A stretch of DNA of 64,000 nucleotides from contig NZ_BMKK01000003.1 of the NCBI RefSeq assembly GCF_014644295.1, forward strand, positions 434,001 through 498,000, read 5' to 3'. Made by a program: the position numbers and the translations under genes. Positions 17,832 to 26,721 of the stretch are shown in pieces (within the stretch, counting starts at the first letter, position 1; every line of letters begins with the position of its first letter). The notes below the pieces were generated by a model, which saw only the letters and a list, made by a program, of their open reading frames with translations, made no database searches and was not told the origin of the DNA. This DNA is from Emticicia aquatilis (GTDB lineage: Bacteria > Bacteroidota > Bacteroidia > Cytophagales > Spirosomataceae).

Positions 17832-20800
17832 TTACTTCACTACTTTCATAACACCATTCATGATACTCCAGTGCCCTGGGAAAGTACATACAAATGGATA
17901 ATCACCAACTTGGGTTGGGGCAGTAAACTTCAAACGATAAGTTTCTCCTGCATTCACCAATGGCGTTGAAAATAATACTTGCGGAATAGCAGGAACGTAG
18001 TTTTTCTCAACTGCATCTTTCTGCGTAATCATTTTATTAGCAGCATTTCCGATGATTTCAAGACTTTTTGGCTTACCAATTACCAAATTGTGTTGCATGG
18101 CATCGGGGTTTTCGAGAACCAAAATGATGGTTTTGCCTGCTGGTACTGAAAACTCTTTTTTATCAAATTTCATTGCTTCTACCACAGTCTTGATGTTGAT
18201 GACGATGGCATCTTTTTCTGCTTCGCTGGCCGAGTTTTTCAAGTTCCAAGCTTGCATCAACTTATTGATTCTTGTCAAATTATCATCGCTCAATTTACTG
18301 CTTAGACTCGCCATAAATTCTTGATTCGCAGCGTTTACTGTTCCTTTTTTACGAGGATTCCAGCCACTTGATAAACCTTTCAATAATGCGGCGTTTTCGG
18401 TACTTGGCAGTTTATCCCACAATTTCAAAAGAGCAACAATCGAATCTGGTGCTGAAACCGAAGCATAACTACGAGCCGCTCTTTCGAGTGCAAAGGTGCT
18501 GAGTTTTTGTGCTTGTTGGTAGGTTACTTTTTTTACGAAAGTATTATTTCTTTCGTTGCCTTCCGCAATTTTGTTTTCTTCATCAACCATCACTGTGAAA
18601 GTGTATTCACCTGCCAAATCGGTTGAGTAACCAAAATCTCCTGACCAAGGGCCGTTGGTGTTTTTGCTAATCGTTACGGTTTCGTTTGGTGCAATGCCCG
18701 AAGTATGCACTTTACTCCAAACCGTTGATTTTTGTCCTACGCCCGTAATATCAATTTTGAGAGAAGCAACTTGTCCTTTTTTCAATGAATCAGTTCCGTT
18801 ATTTTTTACTTCTACAAAGTATCTCATGCCTTCACGCACAAACGGAGAAGTTGGTTCGGTACGCACATTTGTAATTACTAAATCTATTGAGTTCTGAGTT
18901 TTGAGTTCTGAGTTCTGAGTTGTTTCATTGCTTTTGTTCTCTACTGGCATTGAATGGTTCATTGCTGAATGGTCGTGCGACATTGCTGCTGGTTTAGGAG
19001 TTGAAGCAAGATTACGTAGATGTTTCTTCAAAAGTACCGATTTATGACTTGTTAAAGCAGTTGCAAACGCATCTGGAAGCCAGCGGTCATTGGCCTCCGT
19101 TGCTTGGTCGATGCGTGTTAAAATTGCTTTTTCGGCTGCTGCCGTTAATGGCATTTGGTTGAGTGCCAAAACACTATTTAAGATAACCAAAGGCTCTTTA
19201 TCATTCAATAAATTGTTTTTCAAGATAACATCAACCGACTTTGCATTGGTTGGTAAAACCTGCACGGCATTCTTACGAACTGCCCAAGATTGATGTTTCA
19301 ATGCCCCAACGGCCGCTTGTAATGCCGCTGGGTTTTTATCAATCGCACCTAAGCCTTTCAATGTCCAAAGGGCATGAATAGCTGCTGTATTTAATCCAAG
19401 TTCATCAACCGATGGGTCGTTTACGAGAGCAATCAAAGCAGGCACAACGTCGATGTTTCCACGCTCTACTAAAAGACGTTGAGCATGATTTCTCCAAAAC
19501 ATATTGTCGTTTTTGAGAGCTTTTAGCAAACCATCTTTGTCGTTTTTATTGAGTGTAATTGGCTGATAAGCAGGAGCATTTTTGTAACCAACTCGGTAAA
19601 TACGTCCGTGTGTGAAATCTCTCAAATCTGTATCGTAAGCATTTCCTTTACCATTGCCAAAACCTTGTGGTGTTGGATTGTGCTGAATGATGTAGCTGTA
19701 CCAATCGGCTACCCAAACGGCTCCATCGGGACCAACTTCGGCAAAAACTGGCGAAAACCACTCATCAGCACCCGCCATGAGGTTGAACGATTCTTTATCT
19801 TCATAGTTAGTTCCTTTTTTCACCATCATGTTTTGGTGTAAAATATGTCCTGTTGGCTCGGCAACAAACGCAATCTGATTCCAGTAATTTTTCGGGAAAG
19901 CACGAGCCGTGTAGAAATTATGTCCAGCAGCGGCCGTAAAACCACCAAAAACGTCAACCTGACGAACCTTTTCGGTGATAGGTTTCATGTCTTTGTGGGT
20001 ATCTGTTCCACGACTTCCGTTATCGCCATTAAAACCTGGATTCAAGAAGTTTTGATGAGGAATGGCCATGTACCAACCATGTGAGTTGTTGGCCGTTGAG
20101 CCAAATACATCGCCCGCTTCGTTGAAGCCCATTCCCCAAGTATTGTTTGAAGTGCTGGTTGTCCATTCCATTTTAGAGCCATCTGGCTTGAAGCGGAAAA
20201 ATGCTTGTCCAAACTTTAATGAATCGCCTTCGGCCAATTTTCCGTTGAAACCCGAATAACCTACGCAACCCCAAATCCAGTTATCGAAGCCGTAGTGCAA
20301 GTTCGATGGCCCTGCGTGTGTATCGCCAGTTCCGAAACCAGTGAATAAAACTTTCTTTTCGTCGGCTTTATCATCGCCGTCAGTATCTTTCAAAAACAAC
20401 ATGTGTGGGGCTTGCGAAACAATCAAACCGCCATTGGCAAAAACCATTCCTGTTGGAATACTCAAACCTTCGGCAAAACGAGTGAATTTATCGGCTTTAC
20501 CATCTTTATTGGTATCTTCACAAATCAAAATATAGTCGCTACCGCCCGATTCTTTGCGTTCGTTCGGATAATCTTTTGTGATTAGTACATACAAACGCCC
20601 TTTTTCGTCCCAACTCATCGCAATCGGGTGCATTACGTTTGGTTCGGCAGCAAACAAACTCAAATCAAAATCAGCAGGTACTTGAATGTGCTTCATTGAT
20701 TCTTCAGGCGTAAGAGCCAATTGTTGTAGTTGTTCACCTGGACGTTTTTCGTAGTTAGGTAATTTTGCTCCACGATATTCAAATGGCTTCGGATTCAATG

Positions 20801-21524
20801 CTACATGAGCTGCACGAGCTTCGTCGTTTACTGCCCAAAGAATACCATTTTCAAGCAATTTTTGGAAGTTTACATTGCTCCAAGTTCTATCATCGTGGCC
20901 GTAAGCCGTGTAGAAAACTCGACCTTTTCCATAGCTGCGAGTCCAAGTATAAGGCTCAGTTTTTGCATCGGGGCGGTCTTTTGTTTGGTCGGCTTTTATT
21001 TCACGAGTTTGTAAAACGTTGTTATCGGCTTGTAATTGGCTGTGCAAATAGGTTTCATCAAAGGCTTTTATTGTGCCTAAATCCTTCATAATGATATGAT
21101 TTGGTTGCACAGTATTCACTTGAATCGTGTCCATACGATGTCTCCAGAACTGCCCACCAACCATTTTTACATATTCAGGCGAATTGCGGAAACAATAAGA
21201 AGCACAGTGAATCGGTAAAATACCTTTTCCCGAAGCTACGTAATCGAGCAAAGCCTTTTCGGCTGCGGGCGTGATGTCGTCCCAGTTAGCAAAAATCATC
21301 AAGGCATCGTACTTCGATAAGTTTTGGGCGTTAATATCCTCTAATTTATCGGTATAAGTAAAGTTGATGCCTCGGTTTCCCAAAGCCGCCATGATTGTCG
21401 GAACTCGCTCAATGGGTTTATGATGCCCATTATCACCGAGGAAAAGGATTTCGAGCCTTCGGCCTGTTTGGGCGTTGGCAAACTGGTAAAGGAAAAAGGT
21501 TAGGAGAACGAGGGCTTTTTTCAT
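17832..21524 (-). CDS. ThuA-domain / sorbosone-dehydrogenase-like / azurin fusion protein
   Basis: 1230 residues with a signal peptide ending FANAQ. Domain order: ThuA-like glutamine-amidotransferase fold (about 24-235, HCASYCFRNSPEYVKMVGGQ); a six-bladed beta-propeller of the membrane-bound dehydrogenase/glucose-sorbosone type (about 275-620, ICEDTNKDGKADKFTRFAEG, DTDGDDKADEKKV, TWGMGFNEAGDVFG); HEAT-like repeats (about 650-860); a CARDB-like adhesion domain (about 895-1000); and a C-terminal blue-copper domain (about 1125-1230) with ligand His in DAMQHNLVIG and C1213-x4-H1218-x3-M1222 exactly as in azurin. Such proteins probably oxidise sugars in the periplasm and hand electrons to the attached cupredoxin. 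No CxxCH haem site is present. A 38-base repeat inside (18885-18922) writes TTQNSELKTQNS between the HEAT and CARDB parts. Confidence 0.85.
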   Translation of the reverse strand: MKKALVLLTFFLYQFANAQTGRRLEILFLGDNGHHKPIERVPTIMAALGNRGINFTYTDKLEDINAQNLSKYDALMIFANWDDITPAAEKALLDYVASGKGILPIHCASYCFRNSPEYVKMVGGQFWRHRMDTIQVNTVQPNHIIMKDLGTIKAFDETYLHSQLQADNNVLQTREIKADQTKDRPDAKTEPYTWTRSYGKGRVFYTAYGHDDRTWSNVNFQKLLENGILWAVNDEARAAHVALNPKPFEYRGAKLPNYEKRPGEQLQQLALTPEESMKHIQVPADFDLSLFAAEPNVMHPIAMSWDEKGRLYVLITKDYPNERKESGGSDYILICEDTNKDGKADKFTRFAEGLSIPTGMVFANGGLIVSQAPHMLFLKDTDGDDKADEKKVLFTGFGTGDTHAGPSNLHYGFDNWIWGCVGYSGFNGKLAEGDSLKFGQAFFRFKPDGSKMEWTTSTSNNTWGMGFNEAGDVFGSTANNSHGWYMAIPHQNFLNPGFNGDNGSRGTDTHKDMKPITEKVRQVDVFGGFTAAAGHNFYTARAFPKNYWNQIAFVAEPTGHILHQNMMVKKGTNYEDKESFNLMAGADEWFSPVFAEVGPDGAVWVADWYSYIIQHNPTPQGFGNGKGNAYDTDLRDFTHGRIYRVGYKNAPAYQPITLNKNDKDGLLKALKNDNMFWRNHAQRLLVERGNIDVVPALIALVNDPSVDELGLNTAAIHALWTLKGLGAIDKNPAALQAAVGALKHQSWAVRKNAVQVLPTNAKSVDVILKNNLLNDKEPLVILNSVLALNQMPLTAAAEKAILTRIDQATEANDRWLPDAFATALTSHKSVLLKKHLRNLASTPKPAAMSHDHSAMNHSMPVENKSNETTQNSELKTQNSIDLVITNVRTEPTSPFVREGMRYFVEVKNNGTDSLKKGQVASLKIDITGVGQKSTVWSKVHTSGIAPNETVTISKNTNGPWSGDFGYSTDLAGEYTFTVMVDEENKIAEGNERNNTFVKKVTYQQAQKLSTFALERAARSYASVSAPDSIVALLKLWDKLPSTENAALLKGLSSGWNPRKKGTVNAANQEFMASLSSKLSDDNLTRINKLMQAWNLKNSASEAEKDAIVINIKTVVEAMKFDKKEFSVPAGKTIILVLENPDAMQHNLVIGKPKSLEIIGNAANKMITQKDAVEKNYVPAIPQVLFSTPLVNAGETYRLKFTAPTQVGDYPFVCTFPGHWSIMNGVMKVVK
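18885..18922. repeat. GAGTTCTGAGTT repeat inside a coding region
   Basis: Four close copies of GAGTTCTGAGTT/GAGTTTT units in tandem. The same units form an inverted pair in the hutI-hutU gap (30886-30993). Here the element is in frame and adds a short Asn/Ser/Gln-rich spacer to the ThuA-azurin fusion protein. Confidence 0.7.
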
Positions 21525-21546
21525 TTTTTATTATTTAGTTAATATG

Positions 21547-23331
21547 TTATTCATCGACATTTAAACCTAATTTTCTCATTTCATCAATGTATTCTTTAGG
21601 TAAATGTTCAATGTGTTTTTTAAATGGAGTTTGTTTATTTATTCTTCGATTAAGCCAATTATACATTATTTTATCATGGGTGGCTCTAACATTAAAAGTG
21701 CCATTTTGTTCTCTATATTTTAAAAATAGATTAATTCTGTCTGAAATTTGGCTATCAGTATTATGTACAGGTTTATCTAACATAACTCCTAAATCTATCA
21801 ATTCAAGAATTTCACTATCACTAAAAAAAGAGTTCTTTCCTTTTTGCTCTTGACGATAATAGAACAGAATCTTGTAGAGTGCTTTTCTAAGTTTTGAATT
21901 ATTGTTTTTTAATACCTCAATGTCAAAGTTGGGATTTTGAAATTTGGCATTTCTTAAAGTTTTGAGTACATATAATGTATCTTGATTCCCACCTTTCTGC
22001 TTTTCAAGTTTGCTCTCTAACTGAAAGCCAATAGATTGTAATTTTCGTAGATGTTCATCTGTTAATTGTTCAATTAGTGCTTTTTCTGTCTTTTTAGGGT
22101 AATAAAGATAATGTACCCAATTTCGTAAAGTTTTTTGTTCTTCGTGTGTTAGCCCAACTTCGGAGAAATCTTTATTCCTATGCAAATCAACTCTTATCGC
22201 CTCTTTTTTGCCAATTTTCTGGTAATGGTCGTACATTTTTTTCAAAAGCGAAAACTTTTCTTCAAATCTTACATCAAAACTTTTATCTCTTCTTTCTTCT
22301 CTTTCGCCCCAATCGAAACCTATTGAATCCAGCAGTTTTTTTCTTTCATCCAATATAGTTTTGTCAAGTTTATTATTGTACTGTACGTATGCCCAAGCTC
22401 CCAGTTTTACCTTCCCAAAACCTGTATCGAATAACTCTCTTACTTTTATATTTGTATGGCCGTGTAATGACTTGTATTTTGACATTTGTTCAAACATGAA
22501 AAACCATCTTTGCTCTCTGTCTTGAATAAATTCTTCTAATTTTAATAGACCTTCTTCTTCCTCTATATCTTCGTTACTTAATGACTTAAATTTTTGGATT
22601 TTAATTCTTGCTTTATTTAGGGCTTTTAAATATGAATTTTGCCAATTAGCCACCTCAATTGCAGATGGTAAATCAATCACTTTTCTTGTTGGGAAAAGGT
22701 TTGCCAATTTGGCTGAAGGGTTTTGAATTGCTTGTTTTCTCTGACTTTCATATTTAATCATCTTATCAAGAATTCTATCATCTTCTGTACCTATGATTTT
22801 TCTTTCAAGCAACCCTTCAATTAATTCTTTAGAAAGCTTCTTTATGTTTGAATCTGTTCCGTCTAAGAGATTGGCAAAGTAATCTTTGATTTCTTGAATA
22901 AAAATTTGTCCGTCTTTATCATTCGATGATGTTTCTACTAAAATAGACGATTCTACATTTTGAAATAATCCTCCTTTTGTCAAATTGGAAGAGCCAATAA
23001 TTACTTTGGACGTATTTTTTCCTTCAAAAAGATATATTTTAGGATGGAAAATTTGATTTTCCGATGGATTATAAAAAACATAGCTATCTACGTTCATATT
23101 TAAAATCATATTCAGTGCTTCAACAGATGTTACTTGTTGGTCAATTCCAACTATGATTTTTATATTTTTATTGACAGCTTCTTTAATGTATGCAACACCT
23201 GTTTTTGAAGCAAATGCTGAAATTAAATACATAGAATGATACTCATTGCTTGAGGCAAAAGTTGTCAAATAATAGCCTACATTATTTTCATTTTCTCCTC
23301 CTAAACCTTGTCCTAAAAAGCTAATTTTCAT
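21547..23331 (-). CDS. PLD-family nuclease with helicase-associated repeats, orphan
   Basis: 594 residues, no signal peptide. Residues about 1-150 fit a phospholipase-D-like nuclease with one HKD motif: FHPKIYLFEG (H96, K98), IGSSNLTKGG (S114-N116) and E127. The middle and C-terminal regions carry repeats resembling the helicase-associated (HA) domain: one at about 275-350 (YKSLHGHTNIKVRE, LGAWAYVQYNN, LLDSIGFDWG) and others at about 365-440 and 520-590. PLD-type nucleases of restriction or defence systems often have this N-terminal form, and HA domains sit in large helicases where they likely bind DNA. Here both occur in one free protein with no helicase, methylase or ATPase beside it. The sequence is visibly richer in A/T than the flanking genes. 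A defence role is inference. Confidence 0.7.
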   Translation of the reverse strand: MKISFLGQGLGGENENNVGYYLTTFASSNEYHSMYLISAFASKTGVAYIKEAVNKNIKIIVGIDQQVTSVEALNMILNMNVDSYVFYNPSENQIFHPKIYLFEGKNTSKVIIGSSNLTKGGLFQNVESSILVETSSNDKDGQIFIQEIKDYFANLLDGTDSNIKKLSKELIEGLLERKIIGTEDDRILDKMIKYESQRKQAIQNPSAKLANLFPTRKVIDLPSAIEVANWQNSYLKALNKARIKIQKFKSLSNEDIEEEEGLLKLEEFIQDREQRWFFMFEQMSKYKSLHGHTNIKVRELFDTGFGKVKLGAWAYVQYNNKLDKTILDERKKLLDSIGFDWGEREERRDKSFDVRFEEKFSLLKKMYDHYQKIGKKEAIRVDLHRNKDFSEVGLTHEEQKTLRNWVHYLYYPKKTEKALIEQLTDEHLRKLQSIGFQLESKLEKQKGGNQDTLYVLKTLRNAKFQNPNFDIEVLKNNNSKLRKALYKILFYYRQEQKGKNSFFSDSEILELIDLGVMLDKPVHNTDSQISDRINLFLKYREQNGTFNVRATHDKIMYNWLNRRINKQTPFKKHIEHLPKEYIDEMRKLGLNVDE

Positions 23332-23414
23332 AAAAAATATTTCATTAGATATTCATATGGACATTATTTTATGGCAAATTTTTGGTGTTATTCATAATTT
23401 TAAAAATTCCCTCG

Positions 23415-23443
23415 GTAGAGACAGGGCATTGCCCTGTCTCTAC
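23415..23443. repeat. GTAGAGACAGGGC palindrome
   Basis: A 13-bp inverted repeat, GTAGAGACAGGGC and its complement with a three-base loop, in the 159-base gap after the PLD gene. Widespread intergenic hairpins of this type occur in Bacteroidota and cyanobacteria. It might end minus-strand transcription of the Gfo/Idh operon. Confidence 0.7.
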
Positions 23444-23465
23444 ATTGCGACGAAATATTCTTATC

Positions 23466-23485
23466 CCCCTTTAGGGGTTAGGGGT
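23466..23485. repeat. CCCCTTTAGGGG palindrome, second copy
   Basis: Same 12-bp palindrome plus GTTAGGGG as at the kdgF end, six bases before the Gfo/Idh stop codon region. Confidence 0.7.
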
Positions 23486-23490
23486 ATTTC

Positions 23491-24606
23491 TCAAAACTCA
23501 GGCAAATAAATAATCTCGCCACCTTTCATGGCCGACTCGTGTGCCAAAATTCCAACCGATGTCCAGTTGGCCGATTGTACGGCATTCGGGAATGGGTCAC
23601 GGTCTTCGATGAGTGCCGAAATAAACTCATGAGCCAAATGCGGGTGCGAGCCACCGTGTCCGCCACCTTGGGCAAAACTTAGGTGCGTATTGTCGTCGTG
23701 GTCATAGACACCTTTTCCTGTAAAAGATTGAATCTCCTGCGGAAGCAAGTGTGCATAATCAGGCGTTTCAACTTTTTCTGGAATTTCTGGCTCTGGCTTT
23801 TTGGCAGTGTGAATAACGTTTGGTTCGTTTTCAATCAAAGCCCACTCGAAAGATTTTTTCGAGCCGTAAACCTCGAAACTCTCACGGTATTGACGTGCTA
23901 CATCGAACAACGAACGATAAACGTAAGCACTCAAATCGCTATTTTTGAATTTTATGTGTGCGGATTCAACAGCAAATGGTGAATTATGTATTTTTATCAA
24001 ATCTTCCGAAATTGTTCCTGAACCAAAACACGAAACGTATTCGGCTTCTAATCTCAATAAACCCGCCACAGGCCCAACGCAGTGCGTAGCGTAGTGCATT
24101 GGCGGTAAACCTGGCCAATAGTCAGGCCAGCCTTCCATGTCTTGTTGGTGCGATGCTTTCAAGAATTGTACTTTTCCGAGTTCACCTTTTTCGTATAATT
24201 CTTTCACAAACAAGAACTCACGGGCATAAACCACAGTTTCCATCATCATATACTTTTTGCCAGTTTCTCGGCAAGCATTTACTATGGCTTTGCAATCTTC
24301 CACCGAAGTTGCCATCGGAACTGTACAAGCAACGTGCTTTCCTGCATAAAGAGCTTTCAAAGTTTGTTCGGCGTGGTTCGGAATTGGCGAATTGATATGT
24401 ACCGCATCAATATTTGGGTCTTTCAATAACTCGTCATAATCTGAATAGCGAACATCAACCCCAAAAGTATCTCCGATTGCGTTGAGTTTTTCAACGTTTC
24501 TTTGGCAAATAGCGTACATATTTGCGTTTGGGTGACGTTGATAAATTGGAATAAATTCTGCTCCGAAGCCAAGTCCAATGATGGCTATGTTAATTTGTTT
24601 TGACAT
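23491..24606 (-). CDS. Gfo/Idh/MocA family oxidoreductase
   Basis: 371 residues. N-terminal Rossmann fold with IAIIGLGFGAEFIPIYQRHP (GxGxxG) and the family motif CTVPMATSVEDCK, where EKP of most members is replaced by VPMA; the usual catalytic Lys is therefore not visible at this position, suggesting a non-standard or even non-oxidising role. The substrate domain contains MMMETVVYAREFLFV and the distinctive GGGHGGSHPHLAHEF. NAD(P)-dependent sugar or polyol oxidoreduction is the family role. It is translated with the upstream sugar isomerase-like gene (gap five bases). Substrate unknown. Confidence 0.85.
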   Translation of the reverse strand: MSKQINIAIIGLGFGAEFIPIYQRHPNANMYAICQRNVEKLNAIGDTFGVDVRYSDYDELLKDPNIDAVHINSPIPNHAEQTLKALYAGKHVACTVPMATSVEDCKAIVNACRETGKKYMMMETVVYAREFLFVKELYEKGELGKVQFLKASHQQDMEGWPDYWPGLPPMHYATHCVGPVAGLLRLEAEYVSCFGSGTISEDLIKIHNSPFAVESAHIKFKNSDLSAYVYRSLFDVARQYRESFEVYGSKKSFEWALIENEPNVIHTAKKPEPEIPEKVETPDYAHLLPQEIQSFTGKGVYDHDDNTHLSFAQGGGHGGSHPHLAHEFISALIEDRDPFPNAVQSANWTSVGILAHESAMKGGEIIYLPEF

Positions 24607-24611
24607 ATTAT

Positions 24612-25436
24612 TTATAGGTGAGATTTTAAAAACGATAGACTATCTTTCATTAATTGTTCTTCTGAATCAAACATTTTTCGCCAAATATTGGCCGCTGGAA
24701 GTTTCATGCTGAATGCTTCGATGCTTAGCATTCCATCATAATTGATTGATTTTAAGGCGGCTAAAATTTCGGTAAAATCAATTCGCCCTTTGCCAAGCGT
24801 ACTACGGTCGTTTTCCGAAAGCTGCACATGAACGATGTGTTTGGCCAATTTCTTGATGGCTTCGGTCATTGATTTTTCTTCGATATTGGCATGGAAAGTA
24901 TCAAACATTATCTTGCAAGCAGGGTGATTGATGTCTTCGACCAAAGCCAAAAGTTCGTCCGACGACGAAACTAAATAACTTTCAAAGCGATTCAAATATT
25001 CAAGTCCGAGCGTGATACCCATGCTGTCGGCGTATTCGGCTAAATCCCAAAGATTTTCTTTTGCCCAAAGCAATTCTTCTTTGGTTGGTGGCACGCCCGT
25101 AAAAACGCCCAAAGCTGAGTGAAAAGGCCCCGTGAGTAAATCCGAACCCAAAATCATGGCACAATCAATGGCACGTTTGTTTCGTTCCAAAGTTGCTTTA
25201 CGCATCTCTGCATCAGCACTGATTTGATTGAAATCTGGTCCGTTTATCGTTACAGCGATGCGTTTCAGTTCTAATTCGTCTAATTTTGCTCGCCAAGAAT
25301 ACCATTTTTCTGGATTTACATCGAAGATTGGAATCTCCACACCATCAAATCCAATTTCCTTAATTTGTTCTAAAACTGGAAAAAGGTCTTCGTTAATTTC
25401 TGTTCCCCATAAAAGGAGATTCATTCCGTAGGTCAT
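24612..25436 (-). CDS. Sugar phosphate isomerase/epimerase-like TIM barrel
   Basis: 274 residues of the AP-endonuclease-2/xylose-isomerase-like TIM barrel family. Conserved metal-binding region residues appear in GVEIPIF, LGLEYLNRFESY (Glu), KIMFDTFHANIEE (Asp and His), HVQLSENDRSTLGKG, and SIEAFS. These enzymes isomerise or epimerise ketoses or, in 3-keto-glycoside pathways, cleave them. It is the first gene of a two-gene operon with the oxidoreductase. Regulation probably comes from the divergent AraC gene 229 bases away. Start M1 or M5 are both possible. Confidence 0.85.
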   Translation of the reverse strand: MTYGMNLLLWGTEINEDLFPVLEQIKEIGFDGVEIPIFDVNPEKWYSWRAKLDELELKRIAVTINGPDFNQISADAEMRKATLERNKRAIDCAMILGSDLLTGPFHSALGVFTGVPPTKEELLWAKENLWDLAEYADSMGITLGLEYLNRFESYLVSSSDELLALVEDINHPACKIMFDTFHANIEEKSMTEAIKKLAKHIVHVQLSENDRSTLGKGRIDFTEILAALKSINYDGMLSIEAFSMKLPAANIWRKMFDSEEQLMKDSLSFLKSHL

Positions 25437-25438
25437 GT

Positions 25439-25458
25439 CCCCAGCCCCTAAAGGGGAG
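25439..25458. repeat. CCCCTAAAGGGG palindrome beside the isomerase start
   Basis: Palindrome 25445-25456, nine bases before the ATG of the isomerase gene, in inverse orientation to the copy at 25635. The pair flanks the regulatory gap between two divergent genes. Confidence 0.7.
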
Positions 25459-25631
25459 TTTATAATTAAAAATAATAGTACAAATTTATCGTAATAAAAT
25501 TATATAAAATGTGCGTTGATTAACTTATTTTGACTGTATTTTGATATTTAATAATATTTATTTCAATATTTATGCAAAAAAAGTGTTTATAAAAGAAAGC
25601 CTTTATTCATAAAGTAATCAGAGAAGTAGAA

Positions 25632-25662
25632 GCTCCCCTTTAGGGGCGGGGGGGCGATTGGG
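25632..25662. repeat. CCCCTTTAGGGG palindrome beside the AraC start
   Basis: Palindrome 25635-25646 followed by a G-rich stretch (GCGGGGGGGCGATTGGGG) directly before the AraC ATG at 25666. It occupies the normal ribosome-binding position. Confidence 0.7.
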
Positions 25663-25665
25663 GCT

Positions 25666-26532
25666 ATGAAGTTATTAAAAAAAACACTCGGAAGTCAGGT
25701 TTATTCATTTGAAGTGCAAGAATTGCGTCAATCTCATTTTGATTCGAGTTGGCACTTCCATCCTCATTACCAACTGTTTACCGTTTTTGAAGGAAGTGGT
25801 ACTCGCTTCATCGGTGATGATATTCAGCATTTTGAAGCGGGCGATACTGTTTTTTTAGGGCCAAACGTCCCACATCTTTGGAGGAATGATAAAGCCTATT
25901 TTGAGCAAAATTCGGGTTTAGAAACGCACGGAATTGTGGTCTATTTTACGGAAGATTTTCTGGGGAATAATTTCTTTGAAAAATCAGAAATGCACCGCCT
26001 CAAGCAACTTTTGCAAAATGGTCAACGTGGAATGGACATCGTAGGTAAAATGCGTGATAAAATCAGAGAAGGTTTAGTTGAACTGAACAAACTTGAAGGC
26101 TTTGAGAGAGTTTTGAAACTGCTTTCGATGCTACATGAACTTTCTCAGTCAGTTGATTATGAGTTTATTACGAGTTTAGGTTATGTAAATATGCACAAGA
26201 TTTCAGAAACCGAGCGAATGCAAAAAGTGCACGATTACGTAATGAAACATTTCAAAGAAGAAGTACGATTGAGCGAACTGGCTTCGCTGGTGAATATGAG
26301 TGATGCGGCTTTTTGTCGGTATTTTAAGAGCCGAACCAATAAATCTTTCTTCGATTTTATTGCCGAAATTCGTATCGGTCATGCCTGTAAACTGCTGCAT
26401 GAAGGCACGCTCAATGTTACGCAAATTGCCTACGAAAGTGGTTATAACACTATCTCAAATTTCAATCGGCAGTTTAAGGCAATCGTTGGAAAATCGCCAT
26501 TAGTTTATCAGAAAGAGTATAGGAGGGATTGA
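25666..26532 (+). CDS. AraC family transcriptional regulator with cupin sensor domain
   Basis: 288 residues. N-terminal cupin (WHFHPHYQLFTVFEGSGTRF, FEAGDTVFLGPNVPHLWRN) for sugar or sensing ligand; C-terminal double helix-turn-helix of AraC type (about 190-285) with EEVRLSELASLVNMSDAAFC and the second helix signature NVTQIAYESGYNTISNFNRQ. It is divergent from the isomerase-Gfo/Idh pair and 190 bases before the hexosaminidase gene, so it probably controls one or both. Ligand not inferable. Confidence 0.9.
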   Translation: MKLLKKTLGSQVYSFEVQELRQSHFDSSWHFHPHYQLFTVFEGSGTRFIGDDIQHFEAGDTVFLGPNVPHLWRNDKAYFEQNSGLETHGIVVYFTEDFLGNNFFEKSEMHRLKQLLQNGQRGMDIVGKMRDKIREGLVELNKLEGFERVLKLLSMLHELSQSVDYEFITSLGYVNMHKISETERMQKVHDYVMKHFKEEVRLSELASLVNMSDAAFCRYFKSRTNKSFFDFIAEIRIGHACKLLHEGTLNVTQIAYESGYNTISNFNRQFKAIVGKSPLVYQKEYRRD

Positions 26533-26636
26533 AAGCTTTGGATTAACCAGTAACGAGTTTAATTCAAAACGAAAATCAAGTATTCTAAAATATTTTTTTA
26601 ATATTAATTTATTGAAAAATAATTTTTTAAAAAGAC

Positions 26637-26667
26637 TTGAAAAGAAGGCCTTACTACCTTAATATTG
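26637..26667 (+). promoter_or_regulatory. Possible promoter of the GH20 gene
   Basis: TTG at 26637-26639 and TAATATTG at 26660-26667 with 20 bases between resemble the -33/-7 boxes (TTTG / TAnnTTTG) of the Bacteroidota main sigma factor. It lies 55 bases upstream of the ATG. One mismatch at the -7 box; only a weak call. Confidence 0.3.
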
Positions 26668-26721
26668 TAGTATAATTCAACCCCAACCATTTTCAATTCA
26701 ACAAAACTCTTCTTTCGTTCT

